NCBI GenBank assembly: GCA_002733205.1
Contig: NVUW01000004.1
Coordinates: 420,539 to 484,538, forward strand
Direction of reading: 5' to 3'
DNA: 64,000 nucleotides
From: Thalassobium sp.
GTDB taxonomy: Bacteria > Pseudomonadota > Gammaproteobacteria > Pseudomonadales > Oceanobacteraceae
The notes under the pieces were generated by a model. It worked only from the letters and a program-made list of their open reading frames with translations. It did no database searches and was not told the origin of the DNA. Below, piece after piece: positions 1 through 8,329 of this stretch (position 1 is its first letter; every line of letters starts with the position of its first letter). Both the position numbers and the translations under genes were made by a program.

Positions 1-173
1 TGCTCGATGAAATGCAACTCACCGGCAATGGCTTCATCGACCTGCACACGCCCATGCCCTTCCCCTTGCCAACCGGTCAGTGAACGTGGCCCCGGACGGG
101 ATTCGTATGTAAAACCACCAATGGTTACCAACCGGCTCCACAGGTGCTGGATTCGCTCCGGTGTTTGCTGCAT
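1..173 (-). CDS. Unrecognised protein, N-terminal part only (gene runs off left edge)
   Basis: An open minus-strand frame starts at the ATG at 171-173 and stays open for 57 codons to the edge of the window, so the C-terminus is missing. The start of the protein has a helical segment (QTPERIQHLWSRL), then a Gly/Arg/Pro-rich stretch with GGFTYESRPGPRS followed by GWQGEGHGRVQV. I do not recognise the family. The start lies 38 bp from the divergent EamA transporter start at 212, so the two probably share a promoter region. Codon use matches the neighbours, which supports a real gene. The missing part must be read from the adjoining sequence. Confidence 0.55.
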   Translation of the reverse strand, partial: MQQTPERIQHLWSRLVTIGGFTYESRPGPRSLTGWQGEGHGRVQVDEAIAGELHFIE

Positions 174-211
174 GCTGCCGCCTTTACTGCATTGTTTATG
201 GATATTCGGGT

Positions 212-1078
212 ATGCCAATTCTGTGGGCCGTTACCCTGCTGTGGGCTTTTTCTTTCTCGCTGATCGGCGTCTATCTGGCCGGTCAGGTCGACAGCTATTT
301 TGCCGTATTAACCCGGGTTGTGCTCGCTTCGCTGATGTTTCTGCCGCTGCTGCTGCGCAATCCGATCGCTCCGGCACTGGCGCTGCGCTTAATGGCGATT
401 GGTGCCATACAGCTGGGCATGATGTATCTGTTTTATTACCAGTCTTTTCTGCTGCTGACGGTGCCGGAGGTCCTGGTATTTACCATTTTTACGCCGGTCT
501 ACGTCACCCTTATTTATGATCTGCTGGCGCGGCGCTTCCGCGCCGCTTATCTGTTCAGTGCCGTGGTTGCCATTCTCGGCGCTGCGATCATGCGCTACAA
601 CCAGCTCAGCCCGGATTTCTGGCTTGGCTTCTTTGTGGTGCAGGGGGCGAACCTTTGTTTTGCCAGCGGGCAGGTGTTGTATAAACGTTTACTGGAAACC
701 TGGCCATCGTCCAAGCCTGTGGTGCAGCACCAGGTCTTCGGCTGGTTTTATCTGGGCGCATTGCTGGTTGTATTACCGGCCTGGCTAATGCTGGGCACAG
801 AGCAGTACCCAAGCAGTCCGTTGCACTGGGGCATTTTATTATGGCTGGGAATTGTGGCTTCCGGATTGGGGTATTTCTTCTGGAATCTGGGAGCAACCCG
901 TGTCAACAGCGGCCAACTGGCCATTATGAATAATGCGCTGATTCCGGCGGGATTAATTGTCAATCTTCTGATCTGGAACCGCGATACCGATCTGTTGCGT
1001 CTGGCAGCAGGGGCGGCGGTAATGATGCTGGCGCTATGGCTTGTCAGCCGCTATCAGAAGGATAACGGCGGACAGTAA
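212..1078 (+). CDS. EamA/DMT-family transporter
   Basis: This 288-residue inner-membrane protein has about ten hydrophobic segments in two halves, the layout of the drug/metabolite transporter superfamily (two EamA repeats). The likely start is the ATG at 212 (MPILWAVTLLWAF), because the first membrane helix begins there. The longer frame back to 161 would add an unlikely Cys-rich tail and overlap the divergent gene. Family members export amino acids, carboxylates or other small metabolites; the substrate cannot be read from sequence. It is followed, convergently, by the DsbA-like gene only 12 bp away. Confidence 0.85.
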   Translation: MPILWAVTLLWAFSFSLIGVYLAGQVDSYFAVLTRVVLASLMFLPLLLRNPIAPALALRLMAIGAIQLGMMYLFYYQSFLLLTVPEVLVFTIFTPVYVTLIYDLLARRFRAAYLFSAVVAILGAAIMRYNQLSPDFWLGFFVVQGANLCFASGQVLYKRLLETWPSSKPVVQHQVFGWFYLGALLVVLPAWLMLGTEQYPSSPLHWGILLWLGIVASGLGYFFWNLGATRVNSGQLAIMNNALIPAGLIVNLLIWNRDTDLLRLAAGAAVMMLALWLVSRYQKDNGGQ

Positions 1079-1090
1079 AGTAACGCTGGA

Positions 1091-1744
1091 TTATTCGTCC
1101 GCGGCGAGCATGATCTCGGTTAATGCTTTGACATAGCTTTCCGGCGGCTGCGCACCGGAAACCAGATATTTCTGGTTCAGAATAACCGCAGGTACCGAGC
1201 GGATTCCCATTTCCTGCCATTGCTGCTCAGTCGCACGGATAATATTGGCGTAACGCCCGTCAGCCAATACCGTCGCGGCAGCTGCGCCGTCCAGTCCAAC
1301 CTCTGCCGCTATCGCGCATAATTCATCGGCCTTGCTGACGTCACGTCCATCACGGAAATAAGCGCTGAACAATGCCAGCTTCAGTTCGGTTTGCTTGCCC
1401 TCTTCTGCCGCCCAGTGCAGCAGCTGATGAGCCGCAAAGGTATTGAGAATGCGCTGCTCATCGCGGAAGTTAAAGGTAAAACCCAGGTTGGCACCCATCT
1501 GCGTAATGCGTTCACGGTTGGCACGGCTTTCTTCATCACTGCTGCCGTATTTTTCTGCCAGGTGCTCGCGCAGGTGCTGGCCTTCAGCCGGCATATCCGG
1601 ATTCAGCTCAAACGGTTGCCAATGAATATCGGCCACAATTTTGTCTTCCATGGCGGTTAACGCCTGACGCAGGCTGGCATAACCGATGGCACACCAGGGG
1701 CACATCACATCGGAGACAATATCGATTCGGAGAGTGGTTTTCAT
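1091..1744 (-). CDS. DsbA-family oxidoreductase, FrnE-like
   Basis: A 217-residue protein with a thioredoxin-fold active site Cys-Pro-Trp-Cys at residues 15-18 and the expected cis-proline loop (SVPAVIL, Pro near 185). An inserted helical domain lies between the two halves of the fold, as in FrnE/HCCA isomerase-like members of PF01323. There is no signal peptide, so unlike DsbA it probably works in the cytoplasm as a disulfide or thiol oxidoreductase. FrnE homologues are linked to oxidative-stress tolerance. The substrate is unknown. The gene is monocistronic, convergent with the transporter at 212-1078. Confidence 0.85.
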   Translation of the reverse strand: MKTTLRIDIVSDVMCPWCAIGYASLRQALTAMEDKIVADIHWQPFELNPDMPAEGQHLREHLAEKYGSSDEESRANRERITQMGANLGFTFNFRDEQRILNTFAAHQLLHWAAEEGKQTELKLALFSAYFRDGRDVSKADELCAIAAEVGLDGAAAATVLADGRYANIIRATEQQWQEMGIRSVPAVILNQKYLVSGAQPPESYVKALTEIMLAADE

Positions 1745-1881
1745 GGCGGATCTCAGCGGGCAACAAGATCGCGAAGTATCGCGCGATTACCGCCGGGCAG
1801 CAATTATCACCCGGCGCTATCGCTAAAACGGTCTGTGCCTATGGTAGAACAGAGCCGAAGGGAAGCAGCATCTGTCCTTTG

Positions 1882-1913
1882 CCAGGCTCTGTTAACACGA
1901 ATTAAACAGGCCC
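1882..1913. repeat. Dispersed hairpin repeat, copy 1
   Basis: On the minus strand this reads GGGCCTGTTTAAT, five variable bases, TTAACAG, then a CC..GG end. The same layout recurs at 55571-55602 in the opposite orientation. The arms can pair as an imperfect hairpin. The copy sits between the DsbA-like gene and the PF10118 gene. Confidence 0.5.
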
Positions 1914-1971
1914 TGAATGGACTTGGTTTGTACCGGGCAAGGACTGGCCGTGGCGATCTTCCCAACTCCGC

Positions 1972-2823
1972 TCAGACAGCTTCACTGTCTTTGCGTAACT
2001 CATTCTGCCATTTATCGATCAGGTCACGGTTGTCGTGATCCCAGGGGTGAAAATCTTCTTTAAAGAAATCACGGTATGGCTGGCGGATATTGGTCAGCAG
2101 GCCCTTATCACCGTACATAAAGCGGCGAAAGCCTTTAATATCGCTCCATGATGGGAATTTACGCGCCCACCACAGCAAGGCCACCATGTATAACGCGATG
2201 CGTACATTAAACATAAAGGTCGCCAGTTTCAGTACACGGCGCAGATATTTGCGGTCGCCTTCCATCTGCATATACACATCAAAAGCCACGGCTTTATGTT
2301 CGATTTCTTCCACTGCATGCCAGTACAGCAAGTCTTTGACAGACTCTTCCAGCGGCGCCAGAACCTGCGGATTTTTTAATACAAACTCCGCCATAATCGC
2401 CGTCATATGTTCCATACCGACGGTCATCGCCAGACGGAATTTTGGGGTCGCGTACTTGCGTTTGGTAAAACGCTGCAGATCACGTTCAAGGTGTTTTTCC
2501 AGTTTGATGGCGTCAATGCCAAGATCGCGCAGCGCCTCATTAATAAGCTTGTGCTGATGACTGTGATGGCCTTCCTGACCAATAAAGCCCCGGATCTGTT
2601 CCTTTAACAAAGGATCGCTAATGCGTTCACGGTACTGCCGCACCGAGGCAATAAATTCGGCCTCACCCGGTGGAAAAGTCGATGACAGGGCGCCAAAAAA
2701 TACCGACAACAGTGAGTTTCCGGCAAAAAAGAAACGATCTTTAATATTGCTGAAAGGAAAATTCATGCGGCGCGGTTTGATTTCGACATCCGCCGGCGTG
2801 TGGGTGGTAACCGAGGTATTCAT
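1972..2823 (-). CDS. PF10118-family predicted metal-dependent hydrolase
   Basis: A 283-residue, largely helical protein. Potential metal ligands appear in the family pattern: Glu54, Glu84 with His86/His87/His91 (GQEGHHSHQH), Glu138-His139, and HAVEEIEHKA with His169, Glu172/173 and His176. That is a ferritin-like, di-metal arrangement. PF10118 is annotated as 'predicted metal-dependent hydrolase', but its reaction is not established. Moderately hydrophobic segments around residues 33-48 and 205-222 suggest membrane association. A monocistronic gene, divergent from the YaiI gene. Confidence 0.8.
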   Translation of the reverse strand: MNTSVTTHTPADVEIKPRRMNFPFSNIKDRFFFAGNSLLSVFFGALSSTFPPGEAEFIASVRQYRERISDPLLKEQIRGFIGQEGHHSHQHKLINEALRDLGIDAIKLEKHLERDLQRFTKRKYATPKFRLAMTVGMEHMTAIMAEFVLKNPQVLAPLEESVKDLLYWHAVEEIEHKAVAFDVYMQMEGDRKYLRRVLKLATFMFNVRIALYMVALLWWARKFPSWSDIKGFRRFMYGDKGLLTNIRQPYRDFFKEDFHPWDHDNRDLIDKWQNELRKDSEAV

Positions 2824-3049
2824 GAGCAGGTCCTCATTAAAATGTGAGAGCGTGATTGTTATTATTACTGGCAGCTCCGGAGTGTTTGTTACATCCTGCT
2901 GTCACGCTAAGCCTTCCCCTGATGAACGCACAGGTGATTAAATGCCAAACTGGCCTGATAGCACACAGATTGGCACAATAACCCCGCAACACTGGCCCAA
3001 CCGGAGTCATCAGGTATACCTGTTCTCCCTTTATTCCGAGGATAACCCC

Positions 3050-3505
3050 ATGCCCATCATCTGGGTTGATGCCGATGCGACGCCACGCCCGGTTCGCGAT
3101 GTCATCTGTAAAGCCGCGGTACGCACAGAAATGACGGCGTATTTTGTTGCCAACCATTTATTGCCGCTGCCGCCCTCACCTTTTCTGAAAGCGGTGCAGG
3201 TAGAAGCGGGATTCGATGTGGCTGATAACGTCATTGTGCAGCGCTGTAACGCCGGTGATCTGGTGATTACCCAGGACATTCCTCTGGCTGCTGAAGTCAT
3301 TGAAAAGCAGGCCATTGCACTGAATAACCGTGGCGAGACTTACAGCCCGGAAACCATTCGCCAGCGTCTGAATATGCGCGATTTTATGGAAACCCTGCGC
3401 TCCAGCGGCATACAGAGCGGCGGCCCGGCAGCATTCACCGACCGTGACAAAGCACAGTTTGCCAACGCCCTTGACCGCTGGCTGGTAAAACAGAGAAAAC
3501 CCTGA
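3050..3505 (+). CDS. yaiI: YaiI/YqxD family (DUF188) protein
   Basis: 151 residues starting [17 protein letters not shown], the signature start of the UPF0178/DUF188 family: a PIN-like fold with conserved acidic residues in VDAD and later [11 protein letters not shown]. The ATG at 3050 is chosen because a GAGG ribosome-binding site lies just upstream and the family begins here; the frame is open further 5' without similarity. Members resemble small nucleases, but no activity has been shown to my knowledge. The function should be taken as unknown. Confidence 0.9.
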   Translation: MPIIWVDADATPRPVRDVICKAAVRTEMTAYFVANHLLPLPPSPFLKAVQVEAGFDVADNVIVQRCNAGDLVITQDIPLAAEVIEKQAIALNNRGETYSPETIRQRLNMRDFMETLRSSGIQSGGPAAFTDRDKAQFANALDRWLVKQRKP

Positions 3506-3594
3506 AAAGTGAGAACTGATTCTCACATTTCTCACTTGTTAGACAGCAGTAAAGCAACGCACACTGCGATTCCATCTGGTGAAGAGATCCGTTT

Positions 3595-4602
3595 ATGCAC
3601 ATTGTTGTTTATGGTGCCGGTTCCATTGGCTGCTATCTCGGCGCAGCCCTGCATCTTGAAGGAATATCCGTTACCCTGCTCGGCCGCCCCCGTATTCAGG
3701 ACGAAATAAAGCAGGCCGGTGGCATTCATATCAGCGACTACATCGGCGGCGATCAACTGGTCACCGATGTTCCTTTTGAACACAAAGAAGCGGCTCTGGC
3801 GCAGGCCGATATTGTGCTGGTGACCCTGAAGTGCCTGGCCATGGAACAAGCGGCGGCGGCTCTTGCGCATTATTGCCGTCCGGGAACCCGTGTTATCTGT
3901 CTGCAGAATGGCCTTGGCAGTGACCGCGTGGTGCGCGAGCAGTGTCCGCAGCTGGTTGTGTCTCAGGGGATTGTTGGCTTCAACGTACTGCATCAGGATA
4001 ATGGCCACTTCCACCGGGGGACCGACGGTGCAGTTCATCTGAGCGACGACGATGCCTTTATGCCGATCCGCGACGCCCTCCTCGAACAACAGATTCCCTG
4101 TCTGCTGGAACGCGATTTCCAGTCGGTTGCCTGGGGCAAACTGCAGCTTAATTTAAACAATGCCATTAATGCGCTGGCCGATATTCCGTTAAAACAGGAA
4201 CTCGAACAGCGTGGCTATCGCCGGGTATTGAGTGCCGCCATGAAAGAGCTGGCTGCGGTTGCCAAGAAAAAAGGCATCAGCCTGGCACGGATGACTGCAC
4301 TGCCACCGGCATTATTGCCCAGTCTGATTAACAGCCCGGATTTCCTGTTTCACCGGTTGGCGAAAAAGATGCTGGAAATTGACCCGCAGGCGCGCTCATC
4401 CATGTGGGAGGATTTACAACAAAAACGCCTGACCGAGATCCACTTTCTTAATGGTGCCGTGGCCGCCGAAGGTGAAAAACTGGGCGTCCCCACCCCGGTA
4501 AACCGTACGCTGTGCCGTCTGATTCACGAAGTGGAAAACGGCAAACGCCAGCAGGGGTTAAGTGCCCGCGAGCTGGAACTGGAAATTCAGCGCGGAGGAT
4601 AA
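3595..4602 (+). CDS. panE: 2-dehydropantoate 2-reductase family protein (PanE-like)
   Basis: 335 residues with an N-terminal Rossmann fold (GAGSIG, residues 7-12) for NADPH, the LQNG motif at 103-106, a lysine in the WGKLQLN motif (Lys182) that corresponds to the catalytic Lys, and a C-terminal helical ApbA_C domain. The classical reaction reduces ketopantoate to pantoate for coenzyme A synthesis. Several paralogues in this family act on other 2-keto acids, so the assignment to pantoate synthesis is likely but not proven. A hairpin terminator follows immediately at 4607-4625. Confidence 0.82.
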   Translation: MHIVVYGAGSIGCYLGAALHLEGISVTLLGRPRIQDEIKQAGGIHISDYIGGDQLVTDVPFEHKEAALAQADIVLVTLKCLAMEQAAAALAHYCRPGTRVICLQNGLGSDRVVREQCPQLVVSQGIVGFNVLHQDNGHFHRGTDGAVHLSDDDAFMPIRDALLEQQIPCLLERDFQSVAWGKLQLNLNNAINALADIPLKQELEQRGYRRVLSAAMKELAAVAKKKGISLARMTALPPALLPSLINSPDFLFHRLAKKMLEIDPQARSSMWEDLQQKRLTEIHFLNGAVAAEGEKLGVPTPVNRTLCRLIHEVENGKRQQGLSARELELEIQRGG

Positions 4603-4606
4603 ACAA

Positions 4607-4635
4607 AGGCCTGCACTGCAGGCCTCTGATTTTTG
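4607..4635 (+). terminator. Rho-independent terminator after the panE-like gene
   Basis: An 8-bp GC-rich stem (AGGCCTGC / GCAGGCCT) with an ACT loop is followed by CTGATTTTTG. It begins 4 bp after the stop codon. Confidence 0.7.
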
Positions 4636-6216
4636 TCAGGCTGATACCGGCTCTGATTTTTTCTCTTTACCGACACGTTTCTCCGCTTTATCGGCCACTT
4701 CGGTTTTCTGATCCGCAATGCTGATCCAGTCAAAATGCGGCGCGAACACTTTTTTCGTGCGTGCGCGGTATTCCAGTGTGGATGACGGCCAGATAGTAAA
4801 GTTTTTACCATTATCCTGCTGATACCAGCTTTTACAACCAGACGTCCAGACGGTATTTTTCATGCGCCCCTGAATTTCTGCATTGTATTTATTCTGCTCT
4901 TCAATTTTCACATTAAAGTAATCCGCGCCTTTTTCCTGAACCTTACGGATACATTGAATAATGTAATTAACCTGCGCTTCAATCATAAAAATAATCGAGT
5001 TATGACCCAGTGCGGTGTTCGGCCCAACCAGCTGAAACAGATTAGGAAAACCGGATACAACCGTCCCCAAATAGCCTTCTGCACCATCGGCCCAGTCTTT
5101 CATAATGCTGTGGCCCGGCAGCCCATCCAGCGTAAAGTCTTTCATAAAACCACGTGGATCAACAATAAACCCGGTGCCCAGAATAATGGTATCGCAGGGG
5201 CGCTCCACACCATTACGGTCAACAATACTTTGCTCACGGATTTCCTGAATACCATCGGTAATCAAATTCACATTGCTGCGGTTAAAGGTTGGGTAGTATT
5301 TATTGGAAATTAAAATTCGCTTACAGCCAATGGTGTAATCCGGCGTCAGTTTCTTCCGCACAACCGGGTCTTTGACTTTCATGCGGATAAACAGCTTCGC
5401 CAGACTCTGCAACGCGGTTGCCAGGCGTGGATGAAAAATCGGCCAGACCCGCATTTCATTGGTAATGTACAAGCGTGCACGGTGCAATTTTCGCAGTGAT
5501 GGAAACGTGCGAAACAGCGCTTTACGGATTTCACCATAACGGCGTTCGTCACGCGGGATAACCCAGGCCGGAGAGCGCTGATAGACATCCAGCTGCTGCA
5601 CCTGCGGCGCAATTTCCGGTAAATACTGCACCGCACTGCCACCGGTACCAATCGACGCGACGCGTTTGCCGTTGAGATCGTAGCCATGATCCCAGCGTGC
5701 AGAATGCATGACCTTACCTTTAAAACTGTCCAGACCGGGAATATCCGGAATCGCCGGGTGATGCAGCGGACCGGATGCCAGCACAAAATAACGCGCGCGG
5801 ATTTCTGCACCGCCTTTGGTGCCAATGGTCCACAGCCCGGTTTTACTGTCAAACTGGCTGCGGTTTACTTCATGACCGAAACGGATGAACGGTCGCATCT
5901 GATAGTCATCAGTGGTTTTTAAAATGTAATCCTGAATTTCATGCCAGGATGCATAACGTTTGCTCCACTCCGGGTTACCGGCAAAGGAATACGAGTACAG
6001 ATGCGACTGCACATCACAGGCACAACCCGGATAGGTATTGTCACGCCAGGTGCCGCCAACTTCATCGGCTTTTTCCAGAATAATAAAATCGTTGATGCCC
6101 GCTTCTTTCAGCTGAATGCCCATACACAAACCGCCAAAACCGGCACCGATAATCACCACCTCGGTATTTGCGGGCAACGTCTGGCTATTCCCGGCTGTAT
6201 TTTTTTGTTCCGTCAT
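4636..6216 (-). CDS. Flavin-binding monooxygenase, Baeyer-Villiger type I-like
   Basis: 526 residues. Two dinucleotide-binding motifs are visible: GAGFGG (24-29, FAD) and GTGGSA (189-194, NADPH). The GGTWRDNTYPG block (54-64) and the fingerprint FKGKVMHSARW (165-175) match the type I Baeyer-Villiger pattern FxGxxxHxxxW closely. The enzyme would use NADPH and O2 to insert oxygen next to a ketone or to hydroxylate a lipophilic substrate. Start: the ATG at 6216 has AAGGTG at good spacing, better than an in-frame GTG at 6225. A divergent AraC regulator starts 143 bp away and is the obvious candidate controller. Confidence 0.9.
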   Translation of the reverse strand: MTEQKNTAGNSQTLPANTEVVIIGAGFGGLCMGIQLKEAGINDFIILEKADEVGGTWRDNTYPGCACDVQSHLYSYSFAGNPEWSKRYASWHEIQDYILKTTDDYQMRPFIRFGHEVNRSQFDSKTGLWTIGTKGGAEIRARYFVLASGPLHHPAIPDIPGLDSFKGKVMHSARWDHGYDLNGKRVASIGTGGSAVQYLPEIAPQVQQLDVYQRSPAWVIPRDERRYGEIRKALFRTFPSLRKLHRARLYITNEMRVWPIFHPRLATALQSLAKLFIRMKVKDPVVRKKLTPDYTIGCKRILISNKYYPTFNRSNVNLITDGIQEIREQSIVDRNGVERPCDTIILGTGFIVDPRGFMKDFTLDGLPGHSIMKDWADGAEGYLGTVVSGFPNLFQLVGPNTALGHNSIIFMIEAQVNYIIQCIRKVQEKGADYFNVKIEEQNKYNAEIQGRMKNTVWTSGCKSWYQQDNGKNFTIWPSSTLEYRARTKKVFAPHFDWISIADQKTEVADKAEKRVGKEKKSEPVSA

Positions 6217-6359
6217 CGTATTCACCTTTTTTGTTATTCGTTCAGGCCGCCGGGCAGGGTTTATTCCGCAAAGCTGCTCCGGCCATGATCTGAATCTACG
6301 TTTCCGGCGGCTGCTCTGGCTATGCTGGAAAAAACAATAAATTGATAAAAACGGCCATC

Positions 6360-7379
6360 ATGACTCTGCGCTCAATTCTTGCCCTGACATTTACCGTTGA
6401 ACAGCTGCACCAGCATTATCAGCTGGACACCGAAGCCATACTCGCTCGCCATGGGCTGCAACAGGCCCATCTGGATGCCAACGCCACCATCAGTCAGGCC
6501 GATGAGCTGGCCATATTGGCGGAATTTGCGGATCAGATTCAGCACGATCCGTTAGCCGCTATAACCATTGGCTCCACTTTTGGTCTGTCGAGTTATGGCG
6601 CGTTCGCCATGATGCTGATGAGCTGCAGTTCGGTGTATGAGGCTTTTGCGCTGGGGATTAAATATCAGCAACTGAGTTATCTGTTCAGCGAACTCGATTA
6701 TCAGCTGAACGGAGACACCGTTTTGCTCAGGCTGAAACCCTATCGCCTGCCCGATCATTTGCTGCGCTTTATTGTTGATCGCGATGTAGCCGGAACCTGG
6801 CACTTCCTGAATATGATGCAAACCATGCTCGGCCAACAGCTGAAACCATTGGCTGTGTATATGCCTTATCCACAGCCTGAAGAAGCTCTGGCATACCGCG
6901 ATAAATTTCAGTGTCCGGTTGAATTTGGCCGCGACGAAGCTGCTTTTGTGCTGCCCGCCGAGGTATTGCGCCTGCCGTTTCCCGGCGGCAACAGTACGGC
7001 GCTGGCGCTGTATCGCAGTCAGTGTGATGAGATATTAAAACGACGCAGCCAGGTAAGAACCGAAGCATTAAGCGAACGCTTGCAGCAGTATCTGTCGATG
7101 TTCAGCCAGCGCTTTCCGGCGATTAAAGAATGCGCCGCCACCTTTGCTTTAAGCGAACGCCAGTTTCGCCGTTTATTAAGCGATGAAGGTCAGAGTTTTC
7201 AACTGATTCTGGATCGCGTGCGCTCAGAGAAGGCTTGCCACCTGCTGCTTAATTCGTCCACCAGTGTGGAACAGATCGGATTATTGCTTGGTTATTCAGA
7301 AGCCGCAGGTTTTATTCATGCTTTTAAAAAGTGGCAGGGAATGACACCGGCAAAATTCAGAAAAAGCAGTACACAATAG
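6360..7379 (+). CDS. AraC-family transcriptional regulator (Arabinose_bd-type)
   Basis: 339 residues from the ATG at 6360 (a TTG at 6342 would add six residues). The N-terminal two thirds match the PF12625-type sensing domain of the OruR/ArgR-like AraC subgroup, and the last ~100 residues hold two helix-turn-helix motifs ending in GYSEAAGFIHAFKKW, typical of HTH_18. The gene is divergent from the flavin monooxygenase. Regulators of this subgroup commonly control adjacent oxidative catabolic genes, so local control is a reasonable inference. The inducer is unknown. Confidence 0.88.
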   Translation: MTLRSILALTFTVEQLHQHYQLDTEAILARHGLQQAHLDANATISQADELAILAEFADQIQHDPLAAITIGSTFGLSSYGAFAMMLMSCSSVYEAFALGIKYQQLSYLFSELDYQLNGDTVLLRLKPYRLPDHLLRFIVDRDVAGTWHFLNMMQTMLGQQLKPLAVYMPYPQPEEALAYRDKFQCPVEFGRDEAAFVLPAEVLRLPFPGGNSTALALYRSQCDEILKRRSQVRTEALSERLQQYLSMFSQRFPAIKECAATFALSERQFRRLLSDEGQSFQLILDRVRSEKACHLLLNSSTSVEQIGLLLGYSEAAGFIHAFKKWQGMTPAKFRKSSTQ

Positions 7380-7443
7380 CTGCGGATAAATACAGATAGG
7401 AAAAACGCTAATATAAAAAGCAGAGAATTAAAGCAGGTGAACG

Positions 7444-8205
7444 TTATTCTTCCGGCCAGGTACCGTCGTCATCCGCCATAAACTCTTCGCCATCGCCAAT
7501 AAAATCATCGGCATCGTCGGCGCTGTCCACGCCACCGAATAAATCATGCAGCAGGCTTTTTTCATCGCCACTGACCGACGTTTCAGCCATATCCGGATGT
7601 TCAAAGCAGACCTGATTACGCCCCTGACGTTTGGCCTGATAAAGATAATGATCAGCCCGGCCAATCAAACTGCTGGCACTGTGCGGCTCCTGCGCACTGT
7701 GTAATGCCAGGCCGATGCTGGCGGTAATCTGTAATTCACCACCGTCTATCTGCACCCGGGTAGAGGCAATATTTTCCCGCAGCCGCTCAGCCACCTGCAC
7801 GGCCAGCATCAGCTCGGTGGAAGGCAGAATAATGACGAATTCCTCACCACCATAACGGCACTGCACATCCAGTTTGCGGGTGCTTTCGCGGATCAGTCGC
7901 GCGGTTTGTTTCAGCACTTCGTCACCGGCGGGATGACCCCAGGTATCGTTGATGGATTTGAAATGATCCAGATCGACCATCATCAGTGCGGTAGACATCA
8001 GGGTTCGCTGGGTTCGCTCCAGCTCCTGTTCCAACGCCTCGCGGAAATAACGCAGATTGTACAGGCCCGTCAGCGGATCGGTCGCCACCTGCTCGCGCAG
8101 CAACTGCACTTCATCAATAACGGGGCAGCTCAGCTCCCCGACCGGACATGCGGGGATTGTCTGGTTACTGCTTTTAGGTTGTCCGGATGACGCGACGTCG
8201 TTCAT
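7444..8205 (-). CDS. Diguanylate cyclase (GGDEF)
   Basis: 253 residues. A short, non-membrane N-terminus leads into the cyclase domain: DPLTGLYN (43-50), the DLDHFKSIND substrate-binding segment (78-87) and the active-site GGEEF (119-123). The inhibitory I-site RKLD (110-113) lies exactly five residues before GGEEF, so product inhibition by c-di-GMP is expected. The C-terminus is a strongly acidic tail. The start is uncertain: a TTG at 8280 would add 25 residues; ATG 8205 is preferred. The gene lies 124 bp downstream of the atypical kinase on the same strand and may be the output gene of that operon. Confidence 0.9.
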   Translation of the reverse strand: MNDVASSGQPKSSNQTIPACPVGELSCPVIDEVQLLREQVATDPLTGLYNLRYFREALEQELERTQRTLMSTALMMVDLDHFKSINDTWGHPAGDEVLKQTARLIRESTRKLDVQCRYGGEEFVIILPSTELMLAVQVAERLRENIASTRVQIDGGELQITASIGLALHSAQEPHSASSLIGRADHYLYQAKRQGRNQVCFEHPDMAETSVSGDEKSLLHDLFGGVDSADDADDFIGDGEEFMADDDGTWPEE

Positions 8206-8329
8206 CTGCCCACTTAAGTGTGTTGTTGTGAACCGCTGCTGAGCGCGGTGACTCGGAGGCAAGAGCCAATTAACGCTCAAAGTTTAGCCGAAGATCAGCC
8301 GCTTGCCGGAGATTTCAGTGACAAATCTG

